Shown in pieces: positions 36,386 to 48,320 of a stretch of DNA of 64,000 nucleotides. How positions within the stretch are numbered: the stretch's first letter is position 1; each line of letters begins with the position of its first letter. The translations under genes were made by a program, and so were the position numbers. The DNA is from Artocarpus heterophyllus (taxonomy: Eukaryota > Streptophyta > Magnoliopsida > Rosales > Moraceae). Location: positions 21,919,467-21,983,466 of the forward strand of contig CM046354.1 in the NCBI GenBank assembly GCA_025403435.1, written 5' to 3'. The notes beneath the pieces are model-generated. The model saw only the letters and a list, made by a program, of their open reading frames with translations. It did no database searches and was not told the DNA's origin.

Positions 36386-37722
36386 TGTATGCAGATGGAT
36401 CGCTGTACTTCCGGGAGCGTCTTGCAGTTCCAGTTATCACCGAGGTGACGAAAGCCGTTCTAGACGAAGCCCATAGGTCTCAGTTTGCTATTCATCCAGG
36501 GAGCACCAAGATGTATCGTGATTTGAAAAGGCAGTATTGGTGGAGAGGCATGAAGAAAGATGTTCGCGAGTACGTGGCCAAGTGTTCGACGTGTCTTCAG
36601 GTGAAAGCCGAGCATCAGAAGCCTGCAAGTCAGCTTCAACCGCTTCCTATTCCAGGATGGAAATGGGAGCATGTGACGATGGATTTTCTCACAGGTTTGC
36701 CGAGGACGGAGCAGCGGCACGATGCAGTTTGGGTTGTGGTCGACAGGTTAACGAAATCGACGCATTTCATTCCGTTTGGGTCGATGTGTTCGAGGAAGAT
36801 TCTTGGGGAGTTGTATATGCAGAATATTGTGAGGTTGCATGGAGTTCTTTTGTCCATCACCTCTAATCGAGACACCAGGTTTAATGCTAAGTACTGGAGG
36901 AGTTTTTAGGAGGCTTTGGGTATGGATTTGAACTTCAGTACGGCGTTTCATCCTCAGACTGATGGGCAGTCTAAGCGGGTTATTCAGGTTCTCGAGGATA
37001 TGTTGCGTGCTTGTGCGTTGGACTTCGGCGGGAATTGGAAGCAATGTTTGCATTTGGCGGAGTTCGCGTACAACAATAGTTATCAGGCGAGTATCAGTAT
37101 GGCACCATTTGAGGCATTGTATGGGCGACCGTGTCGGTCACCTGTGTGTTGGGCCGAGCCGGAAGATAGAGTTATTCTTGGGCCAGATGAGATTCGTGAC
37201 AGCAACGAGAAAGTCGCGGTGATTCGAGATCGGTTGAGGGCAGCTCAGAGTCGGCAGAAGAGTTACGCGGATAGGAGACGTAGACCTTTAGAGTTCGCGG
37301 TTGGAGATTTTGTTCTCTTGAGGGTGTCGCCTCGTAAGGGAACTATGCGGTTCGGGGTGAGTGGGAAGCTCGCGCCGAGGTATATTGGGCCGTTCGAGAT
37401 CACTCAGCGTGTTGGTGTGGTCGCTTATCGGCTTGATCTTCTACCCGAACTTTCTCACATTCATGATGTATTTCATGTGTCAATGCTTAGGAAGTGTCCA
37501 CCTGAGCAAGGTAAGATAGTTTTGTTCCGCGATGTGTAGGTTCAGGAAGATACGACGTACGAAGAAGTTCCGATTCAGATTATCGACCGAAAAGTGATTA
37601 GCTTACGTCGTCGTGAGATACCGTTGGTAAAAGTCATGTGGCAGCATCATGGGGTTGATGAAGCCACTTGGGAGTTAGAATCGAGTATGCGGGAATTGTA
37701 TCCGCATTTGTTTTGTTTCTGA
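36386..37722 (+). pseudogene. Gypsy-C integrase and chromodomain-like tail (right part of pol)
   Basis: Continues Gypsy-C pol after Copia-2. The integrase zinc-binding region has H and H (DEAHRSQFAIHPG) and a C-x2-C (AKCSTCLQ). The catalytic core follows: aspartates in MDFLTGLP and SNRDTRF, glutamate in QVLEDML. A TAG at 36907-36909 sits where glutamine is usual. A second TAG at 37537-37539 precedes a tail containing MWQHHGVDEATWE, which resembles a chromodomain fold as found in plant chromoviruses; that part is inferred. The frame ends at TGA 37720-37722. Confidence 0.93.
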
Positions 37723-37757
37723 AATGAGTTGTAAATTTCGAGGGCGAAATTTCTTTT

Positions 37758-37769
37758 AGGGGTAGAGAG
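37758..37769 (+). promoter_or_regulatory. Gypsy-C polypurine tract
   Basis: Purine-rich aggggtagagag just before the 3' LTR start at 37771. Confidence 0.75.
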
Positions 37770-37770
37770 T

Positions 37771-39939
37771 TGTAACGCCCCGAAATTTATTTAAAGTTAA
37801 TGTAATATAAATGATGAATTAGTGTGCCATAATTAACGTTTTAACATTAATTAGATTATTTGGTTGGATTATGAATTTTTGGTTGTTTTGTTAAATTGAT
37901 GCATTTAAATGATTTCTTATTGTTTTAAAATGATGTTTTGAGTTTTAAAACACAATAATTTGTAAAATGTTAAAAATACCCCGTTTTACAAAACCGTGGG
38001 CAGCACATGGTTTTCGCACAGTAAAACCACCCACCGATTTTCTCTATTTATTTCCTTCCTTCCTCTCTCTCTCCTCACTCTCACGTTTCACTCTCTCTCT
38101 CTCTCTTCCCATCCGTGGTTCTCTCACTCGGCAGCCCTCTCTCTCTCTACATCTCTCTCAAAATTTTTGAACTCCATTTCGAATCCAAGCTTCGGGATAG
38201 TAAGAAGGAGGCTCGGGGACGTGATTCGGCAACCGAGAACGCGGATTGAAGCTTCGATTCGAGGTTAGATTCAAAATTTTTAAACTTTTTACAAAACTTT
38301 CAATTTTGTGCATTTTTGAAATCTAGGGTTGTTTAAGCTTAGAAAACCGTGCATTTGAGTTAAATGAACTTAGAACAACTAGAATCTAAGCTTAGATCGA
38401 AGAAAAACAGATTGAATTCAAGATTTTTCATCTTTCCCCTCATTTTCTTATTTTCGGATTTTTGAGGATTTTGAGTTTAAATCTTGTTTAAATGAGTCCA
38501 AACATGTTTTAGTATGTTTTTCTATCAAGTATAATTGTTTTTCATGCCTGGGATTTAAGAAAAACATGTTGGAATCAAGATTTGAATTTTGGGGATCGAG
38601 AAACCCGTGGCTGGGATTTCTGGATTTTCCTAGTTCGTCAGGCCGAACTGTGTGTTCGGCAGGCCGGAGTGATGATCGGCAGGCCGGTGTTCTTCCGACC
38701 GGCAGGCCGAATTTGGGGAAATGTTCGGCCGACCGAACCTTGCTTCTGGCAGGCCGAACTATGCAGTTCGGCAGGCCGAAGTAGGGCGTCCGACAGGCCG
38801 ACCGAGGCATGAAAAATTTTGTGATTTTTACCCGTTTTCACTGTTTTGAACCCAGATTTAAATCTCAATCTTATAGAATGATTTTAAAGGTACAAATGGC
38901 ACACTAGGACATCATGAAATGATTTAGTAACATAGAATGTCTCAAACTAGATATTGATCGACTTAGTTTGTATCTAGGATCGTTCGTGGTTTCGCGGAGC
39001 TAACGTATTGTAGGCCGGGATTACGGTGTGAGGCACCGGCACGAGTATTGAGGTATGATTTCTATCCTATTTCTTTGGTAGCCTGGTTTTGAAATGATTT
39101 GGCTTTGAAAATGATTTCTATCAAAATGTTTTCAACGGTTGTTTGAAAATGGTTTTATCGGTTATATTTTTAACATACCGTGATTATGAAATGAAATCCA
39201 TAATAAATGTAACTGACAACACTCGGTAATTGGGTTTTGAATGACAATGATAATAAACACTAAGGCATGATGCCATATCAGAGATCGGGTCGTGTAGCGA
39301 TCGACCTTGAGGGCAGGTCCCGAAACCCAGCTGGGCCACTACGGTGGTGATATCATGGTTTGCCTAGGTAAAAGTAAAATTGTGTTTTGATTTGACGAGT
39401 AAACTATTCTGTGCCAGGACGGTTCTACTCAAATTATTTATTTATTTATTTAAGTTTCCTTTGGAATAACTTCTAATAATGCTATGTTCCTTTGCATTAA
39501 ATTATTTTTATAAAACATAGTCCTCCTGAGCCTTTCGCTTACGTTTTATCTGTTTTAAATTTCCCCCTCTAGGTGGTTTCCCATTTAGGTTTGGAGAGGA
39601 ATCTTCAGACCGAACTCAGGAGCAATAGGAGGATTATTTTATCTTTTGTACTATTTAATCAAGGCATGTAAGACTTAACTTTATTTGTACTTGGACTGTA
39701 ATTGTATTTATCATATTGTCAGAACCATGTGTGTGCACAAGTTGTGGGTTGTGGAACCCATACTCGCGGATTTTTATTAATTTTTATATATATATTTGTA
39801 GATTCTTTTATAAAATGTGGTGAAAATCTTCTTATTTTTTTATTTAATTTGATCATTAAAACCATTGGTTTTAATTAAATTCTCTTTTAATTAATCTAAA
39901 TATTCCGTCACGTCACCTCTCGTACTCCAGGGCGTGACA
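37771..39939 (+). repeat. Gypsy-C 3' LTR
   Basis: 2169 bp, near-identical to 21413-23578. The (ATTT)n microsatellite is shorter here (39438-39452) than in the 5' LTR. Confidence 0.95.
38634..38806. repeat. Dyad array in Gypsy-C 3' LTR
   Basis: Same array as 22275-22443, with units better matching GGCAGGCC (for example near 38661, 38681 and 38704; steps 20-23 bp). Confidence 0.87.
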
Positions 39940-39944
39940 GTCAC

Positions 39945-41298
39945 GGTCTTTCCACCCCAAGTCTGAGTAGAACGGTCTTGGTGTCTCGTATTGATAACGG
40001 GTTTCATCAACTTATTGGCCGGGTTCTTATCATCCTGACTCCGGATTAGACCATCCAACTCCCGTTCTTAGCACAACAAATCACAAATTCCTTGAAGCTT
40101 TGATAACATATGTCTATCAGGTCTCATTATTAGCTTATTAATTCCTTTTGAGGCAGATGCGGTTTGGCACTAATAGTACATCTATGTGTCATGCTCAACG
40201 AGCCACTAGGCCTATTGGGGTGCTTGCTACAATTCAAGTGGACTGTGGGTGCTAAGTAGAGTCCATCTGGATTGTGAGCACCAACATGTAATAATTTTCG
40301 AGTGAATTAATTGTTCATGTAATTCTATAAGAATAATTATTCAAATTGATAATTGATATTTTGAATAAGTAACAAAACAACTCTAGTCACATAGGAAGCT
40401 TACCTAGCTGACTACAGAAACGCGAACCCCCTGTGTTGAGGTTGAAGAGCTCAACTCTAATGGAGTGGAAAAAACCCTACCACTAAGGAAGGAGCCAAGG
40501 AGAAATCGCTGAAGGTTGTAAATGAAGAAGCGAGAGATATCAGAGAAAGCTCGAGTGAAGCTCAATAAACCATTGAGGGGGGAGAGAGAGAGAGAGAGAG
40601 AGAGAGTGGCTATCTGATGACAGACGCAATGGTTGGCTGCATGACTCAGTGGGTGACGGCATGGCCGTGGACACGCGTGACTCCGAGTCTTGGACGGTGA
40701 CATTGAATGACGACAACAGAGAGAAGGGCTTGCTATTTTCTAAAAGCAGTGTTGCATCACAAAACAAAAAACGATAGTGCGTTCAGTGGTGCAAAGAGTT
40801 GCAAGCCAAAAGGGTTATTAGCACTAGCATATTAGTCCTTGCTTTACCAGCATTGTGTCAATTTAATCCTTAAATTTTAAATTTTTAAGTTTCGCAAATT
40901 ATTCTGCTGACTTTGATATCTTTTTTTTAGTTTTGATAATCGACACTAAAATTAGTTAATTATTTTTAATATTTTCAAAGATATTCACGTTCCAATCGGA
41001 TAGTAATTGTAATTTTTATAGCAATAGTTATATTAAACACAAATTATTCTAGTTTCAAGGGTTTTTCCCGATGGTGAAGAAAATATTTTGCACCTAATCT
41101 TCCAGTTACTATGCGACTAAAATGTAACATCTCTATGAAATTTCAGAAGTCCTTTCATCAATTTAACGTCAAGTTCAAAACAAATTTACTTCTTTACAAA
41201 ATCTGAAAATCAGAAAAATGTCGTTTACAATTGATGTCTCGGCTTCTTTTGGGAAAATGAGTGACATAAAGGTCCCGCTGAGACTCTTTGTAACCAAT
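39945..41298. other. Right part of the older gypsy remnant, then unassigned DNA 3' of PTAR1
   Basis: 39945 to about 40130 continues the LTR-like DNA interrupted by Gypsy-C. From there to about 40800 I recognise nothing; a (GA)n run lies at 40578-40606 and the minus-strand frame over it is low-complexity. The repeat at 41090-41240 matches the family at 1930 and 2880. Confidence 0.45.
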
Positions 41299-44200
41299 TC
41301 AGAAGTCCCAAAGGAAAGACTTTTCCGGGCATGCCTTGTTCAGCATAGTCTGCAAGTCTACTGCTCTTAGTTTCTTTTGGAAATCAATCTCATGAAACTC
41401 AGGAATTTTCTGTACAAAGAAGATGAAAAAAATAAGAGCAAGAGACCACCAACCAACTCAAGTCGAGAGAAAAAAAAGGGTCATGACAAGGTTCGTAGAA
41501 GATGAACACTTTTACCTTAACTAACCACAACATATAAGTAGCAGATAGTAAATCTTGCGATTTGTGATCCTCGAAGTGACTATCTGCTACAGTTGAGCAG
41601 GAACTGAGGAGGTGCAACTCGCTATCCATGAATGTCCCAAGGTCATCATTCATGGCGATCTTAGTGTGATCAACTAAGAAACGTTTTATCAAAACTAGAG
41701 CAAGGAAGCGACGATGAAGCCATAGACTCTGCTTGCGAGAATGCTAGAGTGAAAAAACTTGGATTTGAAAAAAATTGAAAGCAACTAGAGTTGAGAGCAT
41801 TTTGCAGAACTTGCTATCAAGATTGGCTCCGCTTCTTGTCAAAAGATGTTCTTGACTTTTTTTTTTCTTTTGCCTGATTAAAGCCATAAAAACCACGTAC
41901 CTCTCTTCCAACATAGCGCTTGATCAACAGTTCATTCCAGTCAAGCTCCTCCTGTCACATACAAAATCTGTCAAGAGGTTAAAGAAATAAGAGTTCAATA
42001 TTGGAAACGAAATTAATGACAGTTCTAGCGTAGTAGACAGTTGTGTAATGGACATATTTGTCGAGCAATCAGTTTTACTTAAAAAAAAAATTCTTGTTCG
42101 ATAAAAAATTGGCATATTAAGGAGGTTAGGATTGTAAGAACAAGCAAAGGACAAAGACGTTACACATAAGAAATCCTTGATTGCATACTATGACGAAATT
42201 TTAGTTGTTATTGCATAGTATGGAAAGAAAACTTGTACCTTCCACAACTGAAGAATCTCAACAGTACACCCAGAACACACAATTTTTGGTTTATCTTTAT
42301 GACTTGAGTCCTCTAGAATTCTAAGCAGTAGTCGCTGCACGTATAAAACACAGACTTGAGGAGGCTAAGCCCAACAGATTATGATACAGCCTACTAGACA
42401 AGCAGACTGATGAAACATTCCAGAACCTAAATAACGTCATTCAACTCATAAATGACACTCCAAGCAGGTATGCAAAGCATAGCAAAATTTGCACCAACCA
42501 TTCTAGTGCTACAGATGTTATAGAATCGAATGATCTTACGTAGGTCGTGCATCTTCAAAAGTTTGAATTTAAGACAGGAAGATCTTAAGTATATTTCTAC
42601 GCTGTAAGGATAAAATAAAATAAAATAAGAAGAGGAATATTGTTTCTTCTCTTGGTATCAGGAGACTCACTCTTCTGTAATGGAAGCAGCTATTATCAGC
42701 AATGTGCAAGCCCGCCCAGTTTCTGGATTTCTTCAACTCTTGTAGCACCTGTGAGCACACATTTAGATTGATAAACCTCACAATAAACACATGGAAAACT
42801 CAAGAAGCATATTAAGTGCCATCAAAACATCTGTCGCCTTTGTGTTCAACACTAGAACCCAAAGGTCTTGCTAATGCAGCCATCCCCGAATAACCTTCAA
42901 CGTTTTTAAGATCATTATAAAATTTGAAAACATACAAGCTGACCTAAAAACTTTCTCACCAAGAAATGGAAGATCGAAGAGAGAGATCAAACCTGTTCTG
43001 TTGACATGTAAGGAACCAGCCAACATCGATGATTCCATGCACGGTAATTCATTTTTGATCTCTATAAAGAAAAAAGTAACATGTAATATAAAAGACCATC
43101 TATAAAAAAAAAATGCAACTAGGAAAATTTTAAGGCATAGTTTTGAGAATAACAAATGCAAATTTCTTATAAAATATGTGCAAAAAATCAATATGTGTGA
43201 CATATTTCATGGACAATTGTGATTAAAGATGTTGAGACAGACATTTCAAACTCAGAAACAAACAGTTGATGGATCCAAATTAGACCTCAGCTATTTTCTC
43301 AACCAGCTCAGATTCTTTTCGCAAAATTTCTTGCAGAGTTGGACACCTTCCAGCAATTGATTTGATCACCCACCGCCTTGAAATGATTAGTAGGTTCATA
43401 AGATTTTTATTCAAAACCATTGGAAGAAATATGAAGAAATAGTAGAGGGACGTCGCCCAATCAAAAACAATATCCAGCTTTCCATCAAAAGGAAGAGTAA
43501 AAAAAGATATATTCAGGTTTATCAATACATGCATCATCCAAGCAAAGGAAGAAGAGTAAAGAACAGCAAGTCACATAGCCAATAAATAAAAACATACTCC
43601 ATATAATTCTCCTTATCAAGTCGACATCATTTTTCTGATCATCGTTGGGCAATAATACCAATTGTACATATATTTTCAGCTTTCACATCTTATGCATTAG
43701 TATTACCTATGGCTCCAAGCATTTTCACATTTGGGTGCATATGAAAGAACAAGTGCTGACAAGTGAAGTTCATCCATATACATAGAAAGTGGAAGCTTCC
43801 TCGAGACAACTAATTTCCTGCATGGATTTACACGAAAGCAGCAGTTGTCATGAATCACAACATACATTACCACCCAAACATAGAAAAGTTGATGATTTGC
43901 AACTATGTTTGGCAAGTTTTTTCAGTGCCAAAGCCCCATTAAAAATAAAATAAATCAACACCAAACAGGAAAATAGAATGAACCTGGAATGCCACGCAGT
44001 GCCAAAATCGCAGCTTAGCAACAAGAGAGCCCTGCTATGCTTCATAACTTCACCTTCAATACCGCTATTGGAAGATGAGTTGCTAAGCACCTTGTATTGT
44101 TTAATTGCAGCCATGAACGCACGTTTAGCTTCCCGGTATAGTGGAAGAACAACATCCATCGAAATTCCCAGTTTGTGATCATTATTCCAAAAACAATCAT

Positions 44201-44956
44201 TGAAATTTGACAATACTCCAGAGCTCAAAGTTTCGTCATCTGCAGATGAACTCACCTCTTCACTCAGCGCGACGAATTGGGATGGATGAATAAACCCCAC
44301 TTCATCCCTGGATGAGATGATGACATTGACGTAACAACATCTTAGAAGTTTAGGATATAAGGCTGTCAGTTGTTAACAAACAGTAATTAGAGTGCATGTG
44401 TAATTATGCTATGGCTTTTCTATGTAGTTAGTTTCATTACAGCACTTATGTATTTATATCACTCTAATCCTCAGAGTAGTTAATTAGAATAACGGGGATA
44501 TTGGGTTTGGATCCTCAGTTGAAACTAAAAAATGAAATTTCAACTAACTTTTGCTACAGTGAGTTTTCTCTCATAAAATTTCAATTGGTACAGTGTTTTC
44601 AATTTCAACTCATTTCCCTAGCGGCCTAATCTTTCTACATCTGTTTCCCTCGTTATACTTACTTGATAAAAAAAAAAAAAAAAAGTAACGATAAGTACGG
44701 AGGATTCTCCTTGGCATTTTCTCCAACAGTACGGATGCAATGTCAAATTGGATAAAATTACTCACAAATTGCATAAAAATAAAGACGTAAATATATACAC
44801 ACATACGAAACAAAGAAGTTTATATATATTTATGATTTTTTTTGCTTTTGGTTCGTCGAGTGCTTACATGAGAGGATCGGATTCTAAAATACGCTCCAAT
44901 TCATCTAAGAGATGGAGAGCCTTTACTTCCTCAGAAGGTGTGCCTTGTTCGTCCAT
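41299..44956 (-). CDS. PTAR1: Protein prenyltransferase alpha-subunit repeat-containing protein 1 (PTAR1-like), complete, ten exons
   Basis: Exons in transcript order: 44956-44868, 44307-43984, 43817-43707, 43376-43286, 43061-42993, 42748-42671, 42334-42239, 41951-41901, 41728-41516, 41409-41299. All borders are GT-AG, all phases agree, and the total is 1233 nt (410 residues plus TGA). The start ATG follows an in-frame stop in the 5' UTR. The repeats carry the signatures of prenyltransferase alpha subunits: KCENAWSHRRW, NYRAWNHRCWLV, HIADNSCFHYRR and SLWLHRRFL, in the PTAR1 order. In mammals PTAR1 pairs with the RabGGTase beta subunit to form a third geranylgeranyltransferase; the same role in plants is inferred. 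Length is close to human PTAR1. No lesion is seen, so the gene looks functional. It is alone, with retroelements on both sides. Confidence 0.95.
44490..44620. repeat. MITE-like repeat in PTAR1 intron 1
   Basis: Inverted-repeat-like text (cagttgaaact ... atttcaactc) around a core with ttttctctcataaaa, resembling the core of the repeats at 45496 and 58218. Ends not fixed. Confidence 0.35.
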
Positions 44957-45480
44957 GTTATTTACTCCCAATGCAAGCCGATGATGAAGCCAAGCTTTGA
45001 CGCAGAGAAAATGAAACAAAATATATATACACACAGAAGAATCCGAACCCTAGATTCAAAAATCCGAAGCTGAGAGCTTTCACTCCAATGCCCAGCCTTA
45101 TTTATCAATTACGAGATCGAAATGTGCATTTTGAAGCTGGGGATGTAATTGGAGAGAGAAACGGAGGGAAAGTGAGAGAAAATGATCAGGAAAATATCTC
45201 CTGAGCGAATGAACTACGGAAATGAAGAGAGAGAGGTCAGAGGATATGTGAATTGTCAGCATGACAAAGCTCCCCTCCCCTAACTTCTCAATTTACATTT
45301 TTATTTGTCATTAGAAACCGTATAAATATGTATTTTAAATTATGTTTTTTTAAAAAATATTTGTTTAATATTTCTAAATGTTTTTGTGTATAAAATAATT
45401 AAATATAATTGAATGATTTTTCTGTAGATTTAAAATTTGAACAAAAACGTAGTAAAACGGTGCAAAAAATACTGAATTTA
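44957..45480 (-). promoter_or_regulatory. PTAR1 5' UTR and promoter region
   Basis: Upstream of the ATG on the minus strand. A CT-rich leader (45130-45240) is typical of plant 5' UTRs. No TATA box is firmly placed. Confidence 0.4.
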
Positions 45481-45495
45481 GGGTAAATACATTTA

Positions 45496-45610
45496 GGGTC
45501 GTTTGGTTGGATATTCGAATCACGGTTTGAATCATTTTGCTATAATATTTTCTCTCATAAAAATTTAAATCTTCATTGAAACACTCTATTCAAATTCTCG
45601 AACCAGACCT
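45496..45610 (+). repeat. MITE-like element, copy A
   Basis: Begins tcgtttggttggatattc and matches, in reverse orientation, the segment 58218-58332 (shared: gaatcac/ggtttgaat, tataaaaatttaaatcttc, attcaaat). A short non-autonomous DNA transposon is likely. Confidence 0.5.
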
Positions 45611-46529
45611 TTATTCCTGTGCCAAGCCTCATCAGTGTACAGGCCACGTGTCATATCGATTTTGGCCAGCTCAGCTGTCTTCAGCGCCCCTGTCGGTGAG
45701 ACCCAGCCTCTTCAGTAGTCTTCCATCTGCACGCGAGGTGAGCGTTTGCGCCACGGTCAAGCCCAACCTGTCTGTTTCTTCCTCTCGCCTGTAAGGCGCG
45801 TCCAGACATATGCTTTCATTTCTGCTGCAGCAACCCAAACGTGGACCCACCATATGTGATGCCCTCAATCAAGTACGTGCAGCCCAAAAGGTAGTACAGA
45901 AGTGGTATGGCAATCTCAACTACTGACATTGATCAAGGGTTGTCCAAAGAATACTCCACCAGTGGATAAAAACGGCGGGTTCTATAGTAGAAATCCCCTT
46001 TTTAATTTTGAATTTTTTCAGCAATTTTTTAGTTGTAATTAAAAGGAGTTTCATCTTATTAGTTTCAAATGTGAATAGTATCAAACTCTCAACAACTATT
46101 ACAAAAAAAATTATTACAATATAAAACTCTCACGTGTTATAGTTTTAAACTTAAAACATTAGTTATAACTAAAGTTTTAAAAAAAATATTAGTATTATTA
46201 ATTAATAATAATACAACTGAAGTTCTTAAAAGAAGCTTAGTATTATTAATTAATAATAATCAATATTCTAGACTTAAATTTAGTTATGTTTACAGTAATA
46301 ATTTTTATTAAAAAATGTGTTTTTTATAAAAAAACACACTAACATATACAACCAAACACAATTTCAAAAACAATCCTAGCATATTTCTCAAAATGTTTTC
46401 ATATCCAATTTTTACCAAAAATAAAAACTATTTTGAAAACAATACCAAACAGACTCATGTATCTTTGAAGTTGCTATATGTGCTGATTTCTTCTTGTAGT
46501 TGCATCATATTTTAAACGTTGTGCATTAT
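45611..46529. other. Intergenic DNA, no gene seen
   Basis: A GC-richer patch (45620-45900) has open frames on both strands but no recognisable protein. 46180-46265 contains a direct repeat of tagtattattaattaataa about 48 bp apart. Confidence 0.4.
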
Positions 46530-47540
46530 TGTTATTTGAATATTTAATGTGGCACACTAATGATCAAATTGGCATAATGATACTTGCTTTATCTTTAAAT
46601 TTAGTTTCTAACCCTTTTAAATACTCTTAAGGTTTTGAACATAAATGAGAATAAGTCAGGTTAGCACCGGTTTGGAGTCAACGGTGTCAATATACTAATA
46701 ACAAGGTATGATCTTTTTATCCCTTTTCCTTGTTAGCTATGTTTTAAAGTTGTTTCAGCCAAGAATTATTCTTAAATGCTTTTTAAGAATTGTTTATACT
46801 ATATTTTCAAAGTTATTTGAAAATATGTGATATTAAGTTATTTAATTTTAAATTGTTTAAAGTGTCTTTAGACTTTAAATTGAATTGTTTCTTTAGTAAT
46901 TTCAAAATATTTGAAAATATGTGTTCGAAGGAATTTCAAAGAATAAAATAGAACCACGGTTTCTGCCTACATTGACCTTCTTTGTTTTGAATGAGTTTTC
47001 AAACGCTATCAGGTATGTCTACTATAGAGTTGCGTCTTTAACCATGGAGCCATCATAGTTCAGGTCGTATAGAAAGTATCCTAGGAGGTAGTCCCAAAAA
47101 CCCACAGCGGTTACTATGGTGGTGTTAATTAAGGCTTCTCTAAAGTAAGTGTGTAATTATTATGATTTTTGGCAAATTATATGTTCCTGTTTCAGTAACC
47201 GTATCTGTGAATTGTATTTTTTTTCTCTTTTTATCTATATCTGTAAGTTTTAAAAGCCGTATTTTTAAAAGATAATCTTACTGAGCCTTTCGCTCACGTT
47301 TTACTATTTTAAAACTTTTCCCTTTTTAGATTTACGGTACCAGTCGTGCTAGAGGTTGTGCTTAGTGCTTTGAGGTGTAAGCTAAGTAAGATTCGATAAT
47401 TTATTATGTAACTGTATTGTAAGGTTTGTCTCGATGTTGATGTTTTTGGTACTTGTATTTGGACTATACTATACTGACAGAATTTAAGCCCTATATAGGC
47501 ATTAAATTTCTATTACTATTGTTATTTACGTGTTGACACA
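46530..47540 (+). mobile_element. Fragment of a gypsy-type LTR
   Basis: Shares with the Gypsy-C LTR, in the same order, a block around ggtagtcccaaaaacccac (47080-47110, compare the gcaggtcccgaaacccag region of Gypsy-C) and the hairpin ctgagcctttcgctcac (47281-47297), then a cttgtatttggactata stretch. No internal region or partner LTR is seen. Ends are unclear. Confidence 0.55.
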
Positions 47541-48244
47541 ATTTCGACTAATTTTATTGTTTAACATTTGATTGCTTTTCCTTAATTTTGTCCAAAGCAA
47601 AACTAGTGTCATTTTTTCATTTATTAATTGGGATTAAGTGGTTGTAGGTTAAAACAAGTGAATTGTAAAATGTACTACCTTTAGTAAATTTTTTTCATCC
47701 ATTCTTATCTGAACAGCTTAAAATAAATGGCTGTATGCTCTATGCAGATGGATGAAAGTACTACCCTAATTACTAAACAAGTCATATTTGTTTCTATGCA
47801 TTATATCCTAAAAAAATATTATAAACCTTTTTAATTACCAATCACTCATATGTAGCAAAACAAATTGATAGAAAAAAAAAAAAAACCTACAACATACTTA
47901 GAAATTGTTTTGAAGAGTACAACATAGGAATAAAATAAAAAACATAAAGTGAGAAATACTGTCATTTTTTTGTTTAAGAATAATATCAAAATAAATATCT
48001 TAAAGATCTGTAAAATTGTAATAAAAGATAAAACAATGGTTTATAGTAATGGTTCCTTTTTATTGCCAAGTGGAGAAGATAGAAGGTGACTAAAATTTTT
48101 CACATAAAGGATGTGGTGAAATGTATTTATTTCATAATTGGATGAGCTCCTACATTTAGTGGTGAAAACAAAAAAATTTCCTATCTAAAATAAATTTTGA
48201 GAATTTCTAATGTAAGTCTTAGGAGCTTTTTTTGTTTCGCAATA
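47541..48244. other. Intergenic AT-rich DNA, nothing recognised
   Basis: No ORF, RNA gene or repeat could be supported here. Confidence 0.4.
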
Positions 48245-48320
48245 GGGTAATTAGCAAAGTTGGTTAGAACAACTTTTAGTTCAAAATATTGTACTATATG
48301 AGAGCTTTATACTGTAGCAA
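48245..48320 (+). repeat. Left arm of an inverted-repeat (MITE-like) element split by the LARD element
   Basis: Reading in from gggtaattagcaaagttggtt, this arm matches the reverse complement of the DNA right of the LARD (57826-57911, which ends aaccaactttgtcaaacaccc). Shared words: caaagttggtta and agcttt. Both arms point inward, as in a hairpin MITE. Confidence 0.5.

Larger units (their letters stand above)
21413..39939 (+). mobile_element. Gypsy-C: full-length Ty3/gypsy chromovirus-like retrotransposon, split by Copia-2
   Basis: LTRs of about 2.17 kb lie at 21413-23578 and 37771-39939 (TGTAACGCCCCG...GTGACA). The 5-bp duplication GTCAC flanks the element (21408-21412 and 39940-39944). Internal order is gag, protease, reverse transcriptase, RNase H, integrase, the Ty3/gypsy order. 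A chromodomain-like tail after integrase suggests the Tekay/Del group. Copia-2 (26940-36380) is inserted between RNase H and integrase. Without Copia-2 the element is about 9.1 kb. The two LTRs differ at few positions where I compared them, so insertion was fairly recent. Confidence 0.95.

Noticed and set aside
40404..40703. Minus-strand ORF of 99 residues left of PTAR1
   Set aside because: It crosses a (GA)n run that translates to SLSLSL, has no recognisable domain and no splice partner.
45671..45868. Overlapping ORFs on both strands in a GC-richer patch
   Set aside because: Short, no domain, no splice context; base composition alone can explain them.
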